Assembly (NCBI GenBank): GCA_963761705.1
Contig: CAVXHK010000001.1
Span: 682,001-746,000, forward strand
Length of the DNA: 64,000 bases
Direction: 5' to 3'
From: CAVVKW01 sp963761705
Lineage (GTDB): Bacteria; Verrucomicrobiota; Verrucomicrobiia; Chthoniobacterales; JAATET01
Position 1 is the stretch's first letter; each line of letters opens with the position of its first letter. A program made the position numbers and the translations under genes. Shown here piece after piece: positions 18,386-26,643 of the stretch. Under the pieces are notes generated by a model. The model did not search any database. It was not told the DNA's origin and saw nothing but the letters and a program-made list of their open reading frames with translations.

Positions 18386-19188
18386 GAGCCAGCTGGATGG
18401 AGGGTGAGGGCGGACATTCCGTAGAGGCCGGTGTCGGGACCTTTGAAGCCGAAGCGCCGATAAAAACTGGCACGGGCCGCCCCGGTGTAGAGACCGACGA
18501 GCGCCTTCTCGGGGGCGGTGCGCTGGATGAACGCGATTGCGGCATCCATGAGCGCGGTTCCAATGCCGCGACCTTGGTGCTCGGGAAGGACCGCGACGTC
18601 CATCACGTAGAAAAATTGCTGACCGTCACCAATGATCCGGGTGAGGCCCACAAAGACCTTGTCGATCTCGGCGACGACGCAGAAGCGCGACTGGGGAAGT
18701 GACGCGCAGCCAGCTTCGAGGTTGGTGAATCCGGTCCAGTTCACCGCGGTGACCAGGTCGCTGTATTCTTTCGGGGAGGGAAGACGTTCGACGATCTTGA
18801 ATGGTCGGGCTGCGACGTGGGCTGGGCGGTTGTAAGTCGTCGAGGGCTGGGAGACGCGGAAGGTGTGACCGTTGCAATCACGAACCGTGAACTCGCGGAT
18901 CCCCCAGGGCTTGTCCTCGGGCGCAGCCGCGATGTCGGCGCCCGCTGCCGTCCATTTCGCGTGAAGCGCATCGACGTCGCCGACGTTGAGGACGTGGACA
19001 GCTCTCGGCAGCGGTCCCGTCGTCGCAAGAAAGTAGATCGTGGCTCCGTCCAACGAGACCGAGCCGTAGTCATTCTCGCCCCACGCCCAATCGATCTGGA
19101 ATCCAAGAGTGTTCCGGTAAAATCGCTGCGTCTCGGCGACATCGCGGACCGGCAGCTCGGGAATGGGGGAAGCGATTTGGACGGCCAT
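18382..19188 (-). CDS. Fusion of a VOC (glyoxalase/bleomycin-resistance) domain and a GNAT acetyltransferase
   Basis: Two domains in 268 residues. Residues about 1-118 form a VOC domain (SPIPELPVRDVAETQRFYRN, GFQID, and a terminal FTVRDCNGHTFRVSQP, typical of the glyoxalase/dioxygenase fold). Residues about 128-268 form a GNAT domain with acetyl-CoA motif A, VAVLPEHQGRGIGTALMDAA, and motif B near ALVGLYTGAARASFYRRFGF. VOC domains often bind or modify small toxins and GNATs acetylate amines, so the fusion suggests resistance or detoxification of a small molecule; the substrate is unknown. The stop overlaps the DUF2071 start. Confidence 0.88.
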   Translation of the reverse strand: MAVQIASPIPELPVRDVAETQRFYRNTLGFQIDWAWGENDYGSVSLDGATIYFLATTGPLPRAVHVLNVGDVDALHAKWTAAGADIAAAPEDKPWGIREFTVRDCNGHTFRVSQPSTTYNRPAHVAARPFKIVERLPSPKEYSDLVTAVNWTGFTNLEAGCASLPQSRFCVVAEIDKVFVGLTRIIGDGQQFFYVMDVAVLPEHQGRGIGTALMDAAIAFIQRTAPEKALVGLYTGAARASFYRRFGFKGPDTGLYGMSALTLHPAGS

Positions 19189-19233
19189 GAAATGATTGAA
19201 TCAACACGGTCCTGGCAAAATGCCGGCCCGGCG

Positions 19234-19818
19234 TTAATCGAGTGCGATCCAGTCAACTTCGATTTTAAAAGGCCCCGGGCGCTTGTCGCCGATGATGATA
19301 CCGATCTGCTCGATGTTGGCGGTGTTGATGGGGGGAGCCTCCATAATCTCGCCGTGATGAATGGGCGTGAGTTCGTCGAAGCGAACGACTCGCTCGACCC
19401 ACTCGCCTTCCACCGTGGCGAAGTCGCCCGTGTAGGAGATGTAGTCGCCGCGAGTGCGAGCGTCGGAACCGAATCGGATCTGGTAGGTTCGTCCGTCACC
19501 TTTGACGCGGAGCCGGACGCCCTCTGCGCTACTGAAATCCCACTTGGAATCCGAAGTCTCGACGAGCGAGAAGCCGCCGTTGTTTTCGAGCGACAGGGTG
19601 CCGGTGAAAATCAGATCACCGTTTTCGATTTGCTTGGAGCCTTTCGAGAGGCCGCCCATGACGCCATCGTTGACGACGTTCCACGTCGGCCCGTTGGACG
19701 TTTCAACGAAATCGACGACCGGGTTGGCTGGCGCTTTGGAGTCTGCGCTGAAGGCGGTGGCCGTGGATGAGGCGATGAGGAGGTACGGAAGAAGCGCGAG
19801 AGCGGCAGTGCGTGTCAT
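19234..19818 (-). CDS. CIA30-family exported protein
   Basis: The protein resembles the CIA30 (complex I intermediate-associated protein 30) beta-sandwich family: WNVVNDGVMGGLSKG, then LENNGGFSLVET, the GVRLRVKGDGRTYQIR strand, and a late NIEQIGIIIGDKRPGPFKIE. I chose the second in-frame ATG (19818, 194 residues), which gives a clean signal peptide MTRTAALALLPYLLIASSTA; an ATG five codons earlier (19833) is possible. Bacterial members are exported proteins of unknown function and are not shown to act on complex I. It is isolated, upstream of the DUF3300 gene on the same strand. Confidence 0.8.
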   Translation of the reverse strand: MTRTAALALLPYLLIASSTATAFSADSKAPANPVVDFVETSNGPTWNVVNDGVMGGLSKGSKQIENGDLIFTGTLSLENNGGFSLVETSDSKWDFSSAEGVRLRVKGDGRTYQIRFGSDARTRGDYISYTGDFATVEGEWVERVVRFDELTPIHHGEIMEAPPINTANIEQIGIIIGDKRPGPFKIEVDWIALD

Positions 19819-19860
19819 GATTGCAGCCATCATCGCCTCGGAGCGGCAATGTGCAAGGGA

Positions 19861-19882
19861 AGGCTCCCCGGCTGGGGAGCCT
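19861..19882 (-). terminator. Hairpin after the DUF3300 gene
   Basis: AGGCTCCCC and GGGGAGCCT form a perfect 9-bp stem with a 4-base loop just downstream of the DUF3300 stop. The following minus-strand tail is only weakly T-rich, so termination efficiency is uncertain. Confidence 0.5.
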
Positions 19883-19893
19883 CCGCGAAGTGA

Positions 19894-21795
19894 TCAGTTC
19901 CGATTGTTGTTGTTCTTCTTCTTTTTGTTCGAGTTCTCGTCGTCGCGATTCGAGTTCTGACGTTGCTGTTGTTGGCGCTGCTGAGGCTGCTGCGGGCGCT
20001 GGGCCTGCTGACGTTGCTGTTGCTGTGCCTGTTGTTGGCGCTGTTGTTGGGCCTGCTGTTGGCGTTGGGCTTGTTGTTGGCGCTCGGCCTGTTGCTGACG
20101 CTGAGCCTGTTGCTGACGCTGGGCCTGTTGCTGACGCTGGGCCTGTTTCTGACGGTCCGCCTGCTGTTGGCGCTCGGCCTGCTGCTGACGCTGTTGGCGC
20201 TCGGCGGCTTGCTGGCGTTCGGCCTGTTTCTGCTGCTGCTGACGCTGCTCGGCCTGTTTTTGTTTGTCGGCTTGCTGCTGCTTCTGCTGGCGTTCCGCCT
20301 GCTGCTTGCGGGCGTCCTGCTCGCGCTGTTGCTTTTGACTTTCGGAGTTGTTCTTTCCGTTCCCAGCCTGCGACTTCCGGTCAGTTGACTTCTGGCTCTC
20401 GGCTTGCCGTTGCTTCTTTTGGCGCTCGGCTTCTTTTTGCCGTTCGGCGTTCTTCTCGCGCTGCTGCCGCTGTTCGCGCTCGGCTTGTTGCTTGCGAGCC
20501 TCCTGTTCGCGCTGCTTTTTCTGGCCGTTGGAATCGTCTTTTCGATTGTCCGCTTGCGCTGTCCGCTGGTCCTTTCGGTCCTTCGCGTTGTCGGAGACCT
20601 TTGGTGCAGTCGTCGGGTTGTTGGGTTTGTTCGGTCGATTCGCGTTGTCGTTCTTCCGGTTGTCGTTGCCGCGGTTATCGGCGTTTTTGCGGTCTTGGTT
20701 CGAACGGTCGGCGGTCTTTGGGCGATCGTTGTTCTTCCGAGGACCGGCTGCCTGACGGTTTGTGTCCGCCGTCAGTTTAGCTGGTTTCGGCACGGCTGGG
20801 TTTTTGACCTTGCCGTTGTTTTTCTTCCCGTCGGCTTTGACCTGATTGTCGGAGCGGGCGATGCGGGCGTTGCCACCGTTGTTGCGCTGGCGCTGGTTGA
20901 TCTGGCGGGTGCTCCGGTCGCTCGGCTGCCATTTGTTGATCGTCCGATTGTCGACGTTGCGGTTGTCGACGTTGGTGATGTTCGTGTTCGAGATGTTGGT
21001 GTTCGTCTCGGAGATGTTCACGTTGCGGTCGCGATCGTAGGATCCGCGATCATACCAATAGTCGCGGTTATTGTAACCGTAGCCCGGGCCGTAGTAGAAC
21101 TCCCGGCGATTCCAGTCGAAATCGTAGCTGAGCCACGTTCCGACCGCGAACCCAGCACCGAAGCTGATCGCGTTGCCCACGTAGTCGGGCTGGTAGGTCT
21201 CGACGTAGACGACCTGGGGATCGTAAACGGGCACGTAAATGACCTCTGGATCAGTGGGAACAATTCGGATTATCTCCTTCTCGACGATGACAGTTTGTTG
21301 GGGGGTGTTGACGAGTGAACCGACTTCTTGGGCATCGTCGCGGAGGCGCTGGATCGAAGCCATTACGTCCTCGGGTTGTACGTAGAACGCCTCGCCGACG
21401 GCGGCGGTCCATTCAAGATTTTCATCCATCCATCCCAGCACGTCCGGGTAGCGGGTGAGGCCGATGACACTCTCGTCCCACGGTTGGTTATCCACGTCGT
21501 CGAGGTCGCCGTCTTCGAGATAGCGAGTGGCGAGCGTGACGTCGGTCGGGACCGTCGCCGCGGGGAGAACGAGGCTGACCAACGCATCCGGATAGAGAGC
21601 GATGGGTCCGAGGAGGTCATCGAGCTCGTCGTCGCCGAGGAGATAGACGTCGTCCTCCGTCGGTGCCGCGGAAGTGGAATACTGAGCCGACGCGTTGGGC
21701 GTCGAGGCGGGGATGGCGAGGGCCAGTAGCGCCGTGAGAAAAGCTGGGCGGACGAGGCCGCGAAGCCAAGGGGATCGGAATGGGTGAGTTTTCAT
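19894..21795 (-). CDS. DUF3300-family exported protein with Gln/Arg/Ala-rich repetitive tail
   Basis: The ATG at 21795 (MKTHPFRSPWLRGL) gives 633 residues with a signal peptide ending near the NASAQ site. Residues about 40-215 are a DUF3300 domain: LLGPIALYPDALVSLVLPAA, TRYPDVLGWMDENLEW, and PEVIYVPVYDPQVVY. A Tyr/Gly/Asp-rich patch (YYGPGYGYNNRDYWY) and Asn-rich repeats follow. The final 300 residues are very basic and made almost wholly of K, N, Q, R, A, D and E, with hexapeptide QRQQQA-type repeats encoded by an 18-bp DNA array. The tail is probably disordered or coiled and could bind nucleic acid or polyanions outside the cytoplasm; this is inference. The frame is open further upstream, but that part lacks the signal peptide. 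Confidence 0.8.
   Translation of the reverse strand: MKTHPFRSPWLRGLVRPAFLTALLALAIPASTPNASAQYSTSAAPTEDDVYLLGDDELDDLLGPIALYPDALVSLVLPAATVPTDVTLATRYLEDGDLDDVDNQPWDESVIGLTRYPDVLGWMDENLEWTAAVGEAFYVQPEDVMASIQRLRDDAQEVGSLVNTPQQTVIVEKEIIRIVPTDPEVIYVPVYDPQVVYVETYQPDYVGNAISFGAGFAVGTWLSYDFDWNRREFYYGPGYGYNNRDYWYDRGSYDRDRNVNISETNTNISNTNITNVDNRNVDNRTINKWQPSDRSTRQINQRQRNNGGNARIARSDNQVKADGKKNNGKVKNPAVPKPAKLTADTNRQAAGPRKNNDRPKTADRSNQDRKNADNRGNDNRKNDNANRPNKPNNPTTAPKVSDNAKDRKDQRTAQADNRKDDSNGQKKQREQEARKQQAEREQRQQREKNAERQKEAERQKKQRQAESQKSTDRKSQAGNGKNNSESQKQQREQDARKQQAERQQKQQQADKQKQAEQRQQQQKQAERQQAAERQQRQQQAERQQQADRQKQAQRQQQAQRQQQAQRQQQAERQQQAQRQQQAQQQRQQQAQQQQRQQAQRPQQPQQRQQQQRQNSNRDDENSNKKKKNNNNRN
20051..20194. 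repeat. 18-bp tandem array in the DUF3300 gene
   Basis: Eight consecutive 18-bp units starting at 20051, 20069, 20087, 20105, 20123, 20141, 20159 and 20177, each reading close to GCCTGTTGCTGACGCTGG on the plus strand. The units at 20105 and 20123 are identical. On the coding minus strand they give a Gln/Arg/Ala hexapeptide. Degenerate continuation of the same pattern is seen on both sides. Such arrays vary in copy number by slippage and stay in frame. Confidence 0.85.
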
Positions 21796-21974
21796 AGTGT
21801 GGGTGACGTGAAATTCAGGTTGTTCGGAGAAGTGAACGAATCGGCCGCGGGGTCTATTCAATCGGCGGTGGGAAAAATTGGCGGGATCGGGTAGGAGGGA
21901 GTAAGCATCGTCCTTCGTCGCCGAATGACAAGGATCGTTCGACGCAGCCAAGCGAAGCCGATAGCGTCCGCGGC

Positions 21975-23504
21975 ATGCTCACCAAAGTCTTCTCGGCCGC
22001 ACTTCGCGGGGTGGATGCCTGCGAGGTCGAGGTGGAGGTGAACGCGGGCCACGGCGATCCGATGGTTGTCGTGGTCGGACTGCCGGACACCTCGGTTAAG
22101 GAGAGCCGGGACCGGGTGACGACCGCGATCTCGAACAGCGGGTTTCGCTGGCCCCGGACGCGGACGACCGTGAATCTCGCCCCGGCGGATTTGAAGAAGG
22201 AGGGGCCGAGCTTTGATCTGCCGATTGCCGTCGGGATGATCGCGGTCGCTGAAGACGCGGACCTGCCGCGACTCGAGCGGTGTCTGATGGCGGGGGAGCT
22301 GGGGTTGACCGGCGAGGTGCGGGCGATCAAGGGAGCGCTGCCCATCGCGCTGGAGGCGCGGCGGCGGAAAAAGAAGGCGGTGATCCTTCCGATGGCGAAC
22401 GTAGCGGAGGCGGCGGTGGTCGAGGGCATCGACGTCTACGGGGTTCGGTCGCTGCGGGAAGCTTACGAGTTCGTGAGCCGGGCGAAGGAGCTGGAGCCGA
22501 CGCGGGCCGAGATCTCGCTCGGGGTCGAGAGCGAGGATCCCGATCTGGATTTTGCTGACGTGAAGGGCCAGGAGCAGGTCAAGCGGGCCATCGAGGTCGC
22601 CGTCGCTGGTGGGCACAATCTTTTGTTGATCGGACCTCCGGGGTCGGGGAAGAGCATGTTGTCGAAGCGGATCGCGACGATCATGCCGGCGATGTCGCTG
22701 GAGGAGGCGATCGAGACGACGAAGATTCACAGCATCTGCGGGCTCACGGACGAGGCGCGGTCGTTCGTGCGGGTGCGGCCTTTTCGCGCTCCGCACCACA
22801 CGATTTCGGACGTGGGGCTGCTGGGCGGATCGTCGAATCCGTCGCCGGGCGAGGTGAGTCTGGCGCATCAGGGTGTGCTGTTTCTGGACGAATTGCCGGA
22901 GTTCAAGCGGTCGACTTTGGAGGTGATGCGGCAGCCTTTGGAGGATGCGAAAGTTGTCATAAGCCGAGCGGCCGGGACGATGACCTTCCCCGCTCAGTTT
23001 ATGCTCGTCGCGGCGATGAACCCGTGTGCTTGCGGGTATTTCGGTGACCCGAAAAGGGAGTGCCGTTGCTCGCCTGTGCAGGTGGAGAAGTATCGGCAAC
23101 GGATTTCGGGGCCGCTGCTGGATCGGATCGACATCCACGTCGAGGCCCCGGCGGTCGAATATCGTGACCTGGCGAGCGAGACGCGAGCGGAGCCGTCGCG
23201 GGCGATCCGTGCGCGGGTCGAGGCGGCGCGTGGGGTGCAGGGCGCGCGCTTCGCGCGAACGAAGATCGCGAGCAATGCGCGGATGACACCGGCGGCTTTG
23301 AAGACGCATTGCCGGCTCGACGCGGAGAGTCAGGAGATGCTGCGGATGGCGATGAGCGAGCTGCAATTGAGTGCAAGGGCTTACGATCGGATTTTGAAAG
23401 TTTCGCGGACGATTGCGGATTTGGCGGGGGTCGAAGCGATTGCGGCGGAGCATTTGGCGGAGGCGATTCAGTACCGGACGCTGGATCGGAATTTGTGGCG
23501 GTGA
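21975..23504 (+). CDS. comM: YifB/ComM family Mg-chelatase-like AAA+ ATPase
   Basis: A 509-residue member of the YifB/ComM family. The N-terminal ChlI-like domain (residues about 1-190, with VNLAPADLKKEGPSFDLPIA) is followed by the AAA+ domain with Walker A GPPGSGKSM near residue 220 and Walker B LFLDELPEF near residue 300. The C-terminal Mg_chelatase_C region ends in ADLAGVEAIAAEHLAEAIQY. In naturally competent bacteria ComM is a helicase that promotes branch migration during transformation; here that role is inferred. The gene is intact. It is the left neighbour of the accessory cassette, and comM is a known hotspot for genomic islands in other bacteria. Confidence 0.92.
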   Translation: MLTKVFSAALRGVDACEVEVEVNAGHGDPMVVVVGLPDTSVKESRDRVTTAISNSGFRWPRTRTTVNLAPADLKKEGPSFDLPIAVGMIAVAEDADLPRLERCLMAGELGLTGEVRAIKGALPIALEARRRKKKAVILPMANVAEAAVVEGIDVYGVRSLREAYEFVSRAKELEPTRAEISLGVESEDPDLDFADVKGQEQVKRAIEVAVAGGHNLLLIGPPGSGKSMLSKRIATIMPAMSLEEAIETTKIHSICGLTDEARSFVRVRPFRAPHHTISDVGLLGGSSNPSPGEVSLAHQGVLFLDELPEFKRSTLEVMRQPLEDAKVVISRAAGTMTFPAQFMLVAAMNPCACGYFGDPKRECRCSPVQVEKYRQRISGPLLDRIDIHVEAPAVEYRDLASETRAEPSRAIRARVEAARGVQGARFARTKIASNARMTPAALKTHCRLDAESQEMLRMAMSELQLSARAYDRILKVSRTIADLAGVEAIAAEHLAEAIQYRTLDRNLWR

Positions 23505-23623
23505 GGAAGTTGGCCTCTACCAAATATGTCTCGATGAATGCTTCTTCGCCACGGGTGGTCAATCGGCTGCCGACGGATCAAAGGCAACGTGACAACAATG
23601 ACTCAGGCACGTAACAAGACACC

Positions 23624-24526
23624 GTGTTGGAGCGACATCTCAGTCCGTTGCGCTACCCGGGAGGGAAGGCGTGTTTGGCATCCTTTCTTACGGATGTGAT
23701 TGACCTCAACGAATTGCGAAATGTCGCTTACTTCGAGCCCTACGCGGGCGGTGCGGGTGCCGCGCTGACTCTTCTTTTGAACGGGGTCGTTTCGGAAATC
23801 AACATCAACGACGCCGATTTCCGGGTTGCCAGCTTGTGGCATTCGATCCTCGACGAAACGGATCGGTTCGTTGATCGAGTCGCCACCGTCCCGCTCGACA
23901 TCGAGCATTGGCGGAAAGAGCGCGCCATCTGTGATGAACCTGCCAGGCACAGTTCGTTCGAGGTTGGGTTCGCGGCATTTTACATGAATCGATGCAATCG
24001 ATCGGGCGTGTTATCTGGGGCTGGGCCGATTGGTGGCCTCGAGCAAAAAGGGGAGTGGAATCTGGACGCGCGTTTCAATCGGGCTGGACTCACGACCAGA
24101 ATTGGTCTCATAGCAAGGAAGCGGGACCGAATCAATGTCACCCAACTTGACGCGATCGAATTTCTGAAAAGGGGTCTGCCGAACGGTCGCGCTCGGCGGA
24201 AGGCGTTCGTCTATCTCGATCCACCCTACGTGAATAAGGCGGAGCGCCTGTATTTGAATTCCTACACCAACAAAAATCATCGGGAAATCGCCTCGTATCT
24301 GCACGGTCAGAGTCTGCTGCCGTGGGTGATGTCCTACGACGACACCAGCTTGATTCGGGAGCTTTACGCGGACGACCACGTGTTTTCACTGCCAATCAAC
24401 TATTCATTCCAAGCAAAGCGCGAGGCAAGCGAATTGCTAATTTGCCCTCACCGCGTCTGTTTGCCTCGTGCTTCCACAATTCGCGGGAAAACGGTCGCGA
24501 TACCGCAGTCCGCTACTAAGTTATGA
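23624..24526 (+). CDS. Dam/D12-class DNA N6-adenine methyltransferase
   Basis: A 300-residue class alpha (D12) adenine methylase. The order of motifs fits: LSPLRYPGGKACLASFL and FEPYAGGAGAALTLLLNG (AdoMet-binding motifs X/I) near the N-terminus, then FVYLDPPYVNKAERLY (catalytic DPPY) at about residues 196-200. The GTG at 23624 is the only sensible start, because an in-frame stop (TAA, 23612-23614) lies just upstream. It probably methylates adenine in a short site; the target cannot be read from sequence. The stop overlaps the next gene's ATG (ATGA). Genes 24523 and 25657 follow in the same operon; together they look like a self-contained modification-plus-effector cassette. Confidence 0.9.
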   Translation: MLERHLSPLRYPGGKACLASFLTDVIDLNELRNVAYFEPYAGGAGAALTLLLNGVVSEININDADFRVASLWHSILDETDRFVDRVATVPLDIEHWRKERAICDEPARHSSFEVGFAAFYMNRCNRSGVLSGAGPIGGLEQKGEWNLDARFNRAGLTTRIGLIARKRDRINVTQLDAIEFLKRGLPNGRARRKAFVYLDPPYVNKAERLYLNSYTNKNHREIASYLHGQSLLPWVMSYDDTSLIRELYADDHVFSLPINYSFQAKREASELLICPHRVCLPRASTIRGKTVAIPQSATKL

Positions 24527-25638
24527 ACGTCGAACTAGAATGTCCGATAATCGAGGATTCGCTGGTGACTGACCTCCGGTTCGATCGCAACAATCCGCGT
24601 TTGATCGAGTTCGGGATCACGGAAGAGAGTGAAGAAGACGAGATCCTGCGGACGCTTTGGACGGAGATGGACGTGCGCGAGCTGGTCCTATCGATGGCGG
24701 CCAGTGGCTATTTTGCCCACGAGCCGTTGATCGTTTCAGAGGAGAACGGCGAGCGGATTGTCATCGAAGGCAATCGTCGATTGGCCGCGCTCAAAGTCCT
24801 GACGCAACCCCGGTTCGCTGGCGAAAACAAGTGGACGATTCCCGAGATTTCGGAGCCTCTCAAGGTGAGGCTGGAGTCGGTTCCGACCCTCAGGCAGAGC
24901 CGTGAAGCTTCGTGGCGCTACATGGGCTTCAAGCACGTCAACGGTCCGGCGAAATGGACGAGCTTTGCGAAGGCAAACTACATCGCGGAGGTTCGTCGGA
25001 ATTACGGCGTCGGTCTTTCGGATGTCGCCCGTCAGATTGGTGACAATCACGGGACGGTCCAGAAGCTTTTTCGAGCGCTGATGGTGCTTGAGCAGGCTGA
25101 GCGCGCGGGCGTTTACGATCGTGCCGACTGTTACGCTTCGCGAATTTTCTTTTCCCATCTTTACACGGGTTTGGAATACGACGGGTTCGGTCGATTCCTA
25201 AATCTTGCTCAAAAAGAAGACGAGACCGACTCGCCGGTATCTAAAGATAAAATCTCCGAACTGGGCGAGCTGCTCACTTGGCTTTTCGGAAGCAAGAAAA
25301 GTGGTGCTCCGTCGGTGATCGAAAGCCAGAACCCGGACTTAAGGCAACTCAACGAGGTGGTCGATAATCGAGAGGCTATCTCGGCCCTTCGAGCTGGCGA
25401 GTCGTTGGGAGCGTCCTTCCTGCTGAGTCGCCCAGCCGGAGCGGTCTTGGAGGATGCGCTGCTCGACGCCAAGCGGGCGCTCATGCGGGCTAAAAGTTAC
25501 GTGGCCAACGGTTACGACGGATCGGAATCCCTGCTCAAAACCGCTGGCTCAGTCGCTACGCTCGCCGACGCCGTCTACGAGGAAATGGATGTCATGAGGA
25601 ACGGGAATCGGAAAAAACTCCGTATGATCGAAGACTAA
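24523..25638 (+). CDS. ParB/Srx-domain protein with helix-turn-helix
   Basis: A 371-residue protein with a ParB/sulfiredoxin-like N-terminal domain: LRFDRNNPRLIEFG, and the family's nucleotide-binding/nuclease loop IVIEGNRRLAALKVL (near residue 85). It is followed by a ParB-type helix-turn-helix (GLSDVARQIGDNHGTVQKLF, about residues 165-185) and an unassigned helical C-terminal half. The start overlaps the methylase stop as ATGA, indicating translational coupling, so it is not a chromosome-partition ParB (no ParA, no parS seen). ParB-fold proteins in modification operons may recognise DNA state or act as NTP-dependent switches or nucleases. Its job here is inferred. Confidence 0.85.
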   Translation: MNVELECPIIEDSLVTDLRFDRNNPRLIEFGITEESEEDEILRTLWTEMDVRELVLSMAASGYFAHEPLIVSEENGERIVIEGNRRLAALKVLTQPRFAGENKWTIPEISEPLKVRLESVPTLRQSREASWRYMGFKHVNGPAKWTSFAKANYIAEVRRNYGVGLSDVARQIGDNHGTVQKLFRALMVLEQAERAGVYDRADCYASRIFFSHLYTGLEYDGFGRFLNLAQKEDETDSPVSKDKISELGELLTWLFGSKKSGAPSVIESQNPDLRQLNEVVDNREAISALRAGESLGASFLLSRPAGAVLEDALLDAKRALMRAKSYVANGYDGSESLLKTAGSVATLADAVYEEMDVMRNGNRKKLRMIED

Positions 25639-25656
25639 GTCCCAACTCAAAGATCG

Positions 25657-26643
25657 ATGAGTTTCAAATTACCGGGAACGCCTTCTCTGCGGGCGCGGCC
25701 CCATGAGCTTGCTGATTTTGCGGAGTGCCTCACCTTGGTCTACGGCGAGTGTTCCGCTCGGCGGATCGAGCGCCATCTGGGTCAGCTCGACGACAATGCT
25801 CGCAACGAGGGCATGGACGACAGTGATGCTGCCAACGAAGTGCTGGCCACCCGGATGCTGGTCGAAATCGAGGACCGACGAATTGCCGCAGCTGGGGGAT
25901 ATCCATTCGAAATCAAGCTGAAGAGCACAACTTTGCGGAACCTTGAGCGTGTTCGGGTTCCGCAAGCGACGATCTATCAATTTCTGCTGCTTGCCACGCG
26001 TCTCGATATGCAAAAGCAAAGGGCTTGGGCCGGGTTCGACGGGACAGTGCTGTTTGAAAGTCTTTCGCCGTACATCCTGCGCCTTTACCTTCATCCCACC
26101 CGTGCTCGGGCGATGGTCTTCGGCACCGCGGTTGGTGGCAGGTTCGCCGACAAGGTTGATGATCTCTGCCGGGCCGTTGGGGAGGGCGGTCGGTACCGCA
26201 ATACCGACGGGATCCGCGAGCAAGCCAACGACGACAAGCTGGACGTGGTGGGCTGGCTGCCATTCGCGGATGGTCGACCGAGTCAGATTTCTATCTTCGG
26301 GCAATGCAAGACTGGAACGAATTGGACGGATGAGTTGACAAAATTGGAGCCCGGCTCTTTCACAGAGCGTTGGATGGAGCGGACTTACCAATCGCCTCCG
26401 ATGAAAGCCTATTTCATTTCGGAATCTCACGATCGAGCTCAGTGGGAAGGTTCGACGCGCAACGCAAAGCTTCTATTTGACCGTTGCCGTATCGTGGAAA
26501 TGATCGGGAATGGCCTCCTCGGGGAGCTGTGGTTGCATCAAGGAGATAGGACCCCATGGGAGGGTTTGCTCGGCCAGATTAATGAATGGAATTTGGCTGC
26601 GATCGAAGACCTTCGGAGGAATGGGTGGGCGAATTCTTTTTGA
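25657..26643 (+). CDS. Putative PD-(D/E)XK-like nuclease of the methylase cassette
   Basis: This 328-residue protein has no family I can name, but the middle shows a PD-(D/E)XK-like core. LDVVGW (Asp196) starts a strand, a turn follows, and ISIFGQCKTG supplies Gln216-x-Lys218, a known Q-x-K variant of the catalytic motif. The N-terminal half (about residues 1-160) is helical, with ARRIERHLGQLDDNARNEGM and RTRL-like segments, and may bind DNA. The C-terminal part contains WTDELTKLEPGSF. It is 18 bp after the ParB-like gene, same direction. By context it would be the cleavage partner of the methylase: a restriction or abortive effector. Function is inferred from the motif and neighbours; a non-nuclease role remains possible. 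Confidence 0.6.
   Translation: MSFKLPGTPSLRARPHELADFAECLTLVYGECSARRIERHLGQLDDNARNEGMDDSDAANEVLATRMLVEIEDRRIAAAGGYPFEIKLKSTTLRNLERVRVPQATIYQFLLLATRLDMQKQRAWAGFDGTVLFESLSPYILRLYLHPTRARAMVFGTAVGGRFADKVDDLCRAVGEGGRYRNTDGIREQANDDKLDVVGWLPFADGRPSQISIFGQCKTGTNWTDELTKLEPGSFTERWMERTYQSPPMKAYFISESHDRAQWEGSTRNAKLLFDRCRIVEMIGNGLLGELWLHQGDRTPWEGLLGQINEWNLAAIEDLRRNGWANSF

Noticed and set aside
19963..20388. Leu-rich plus-strand open frame
   Set aside because: Reverse complement of the CAG/CGT-rich codons of the DUF3300 repeat tail; no start context or domain.
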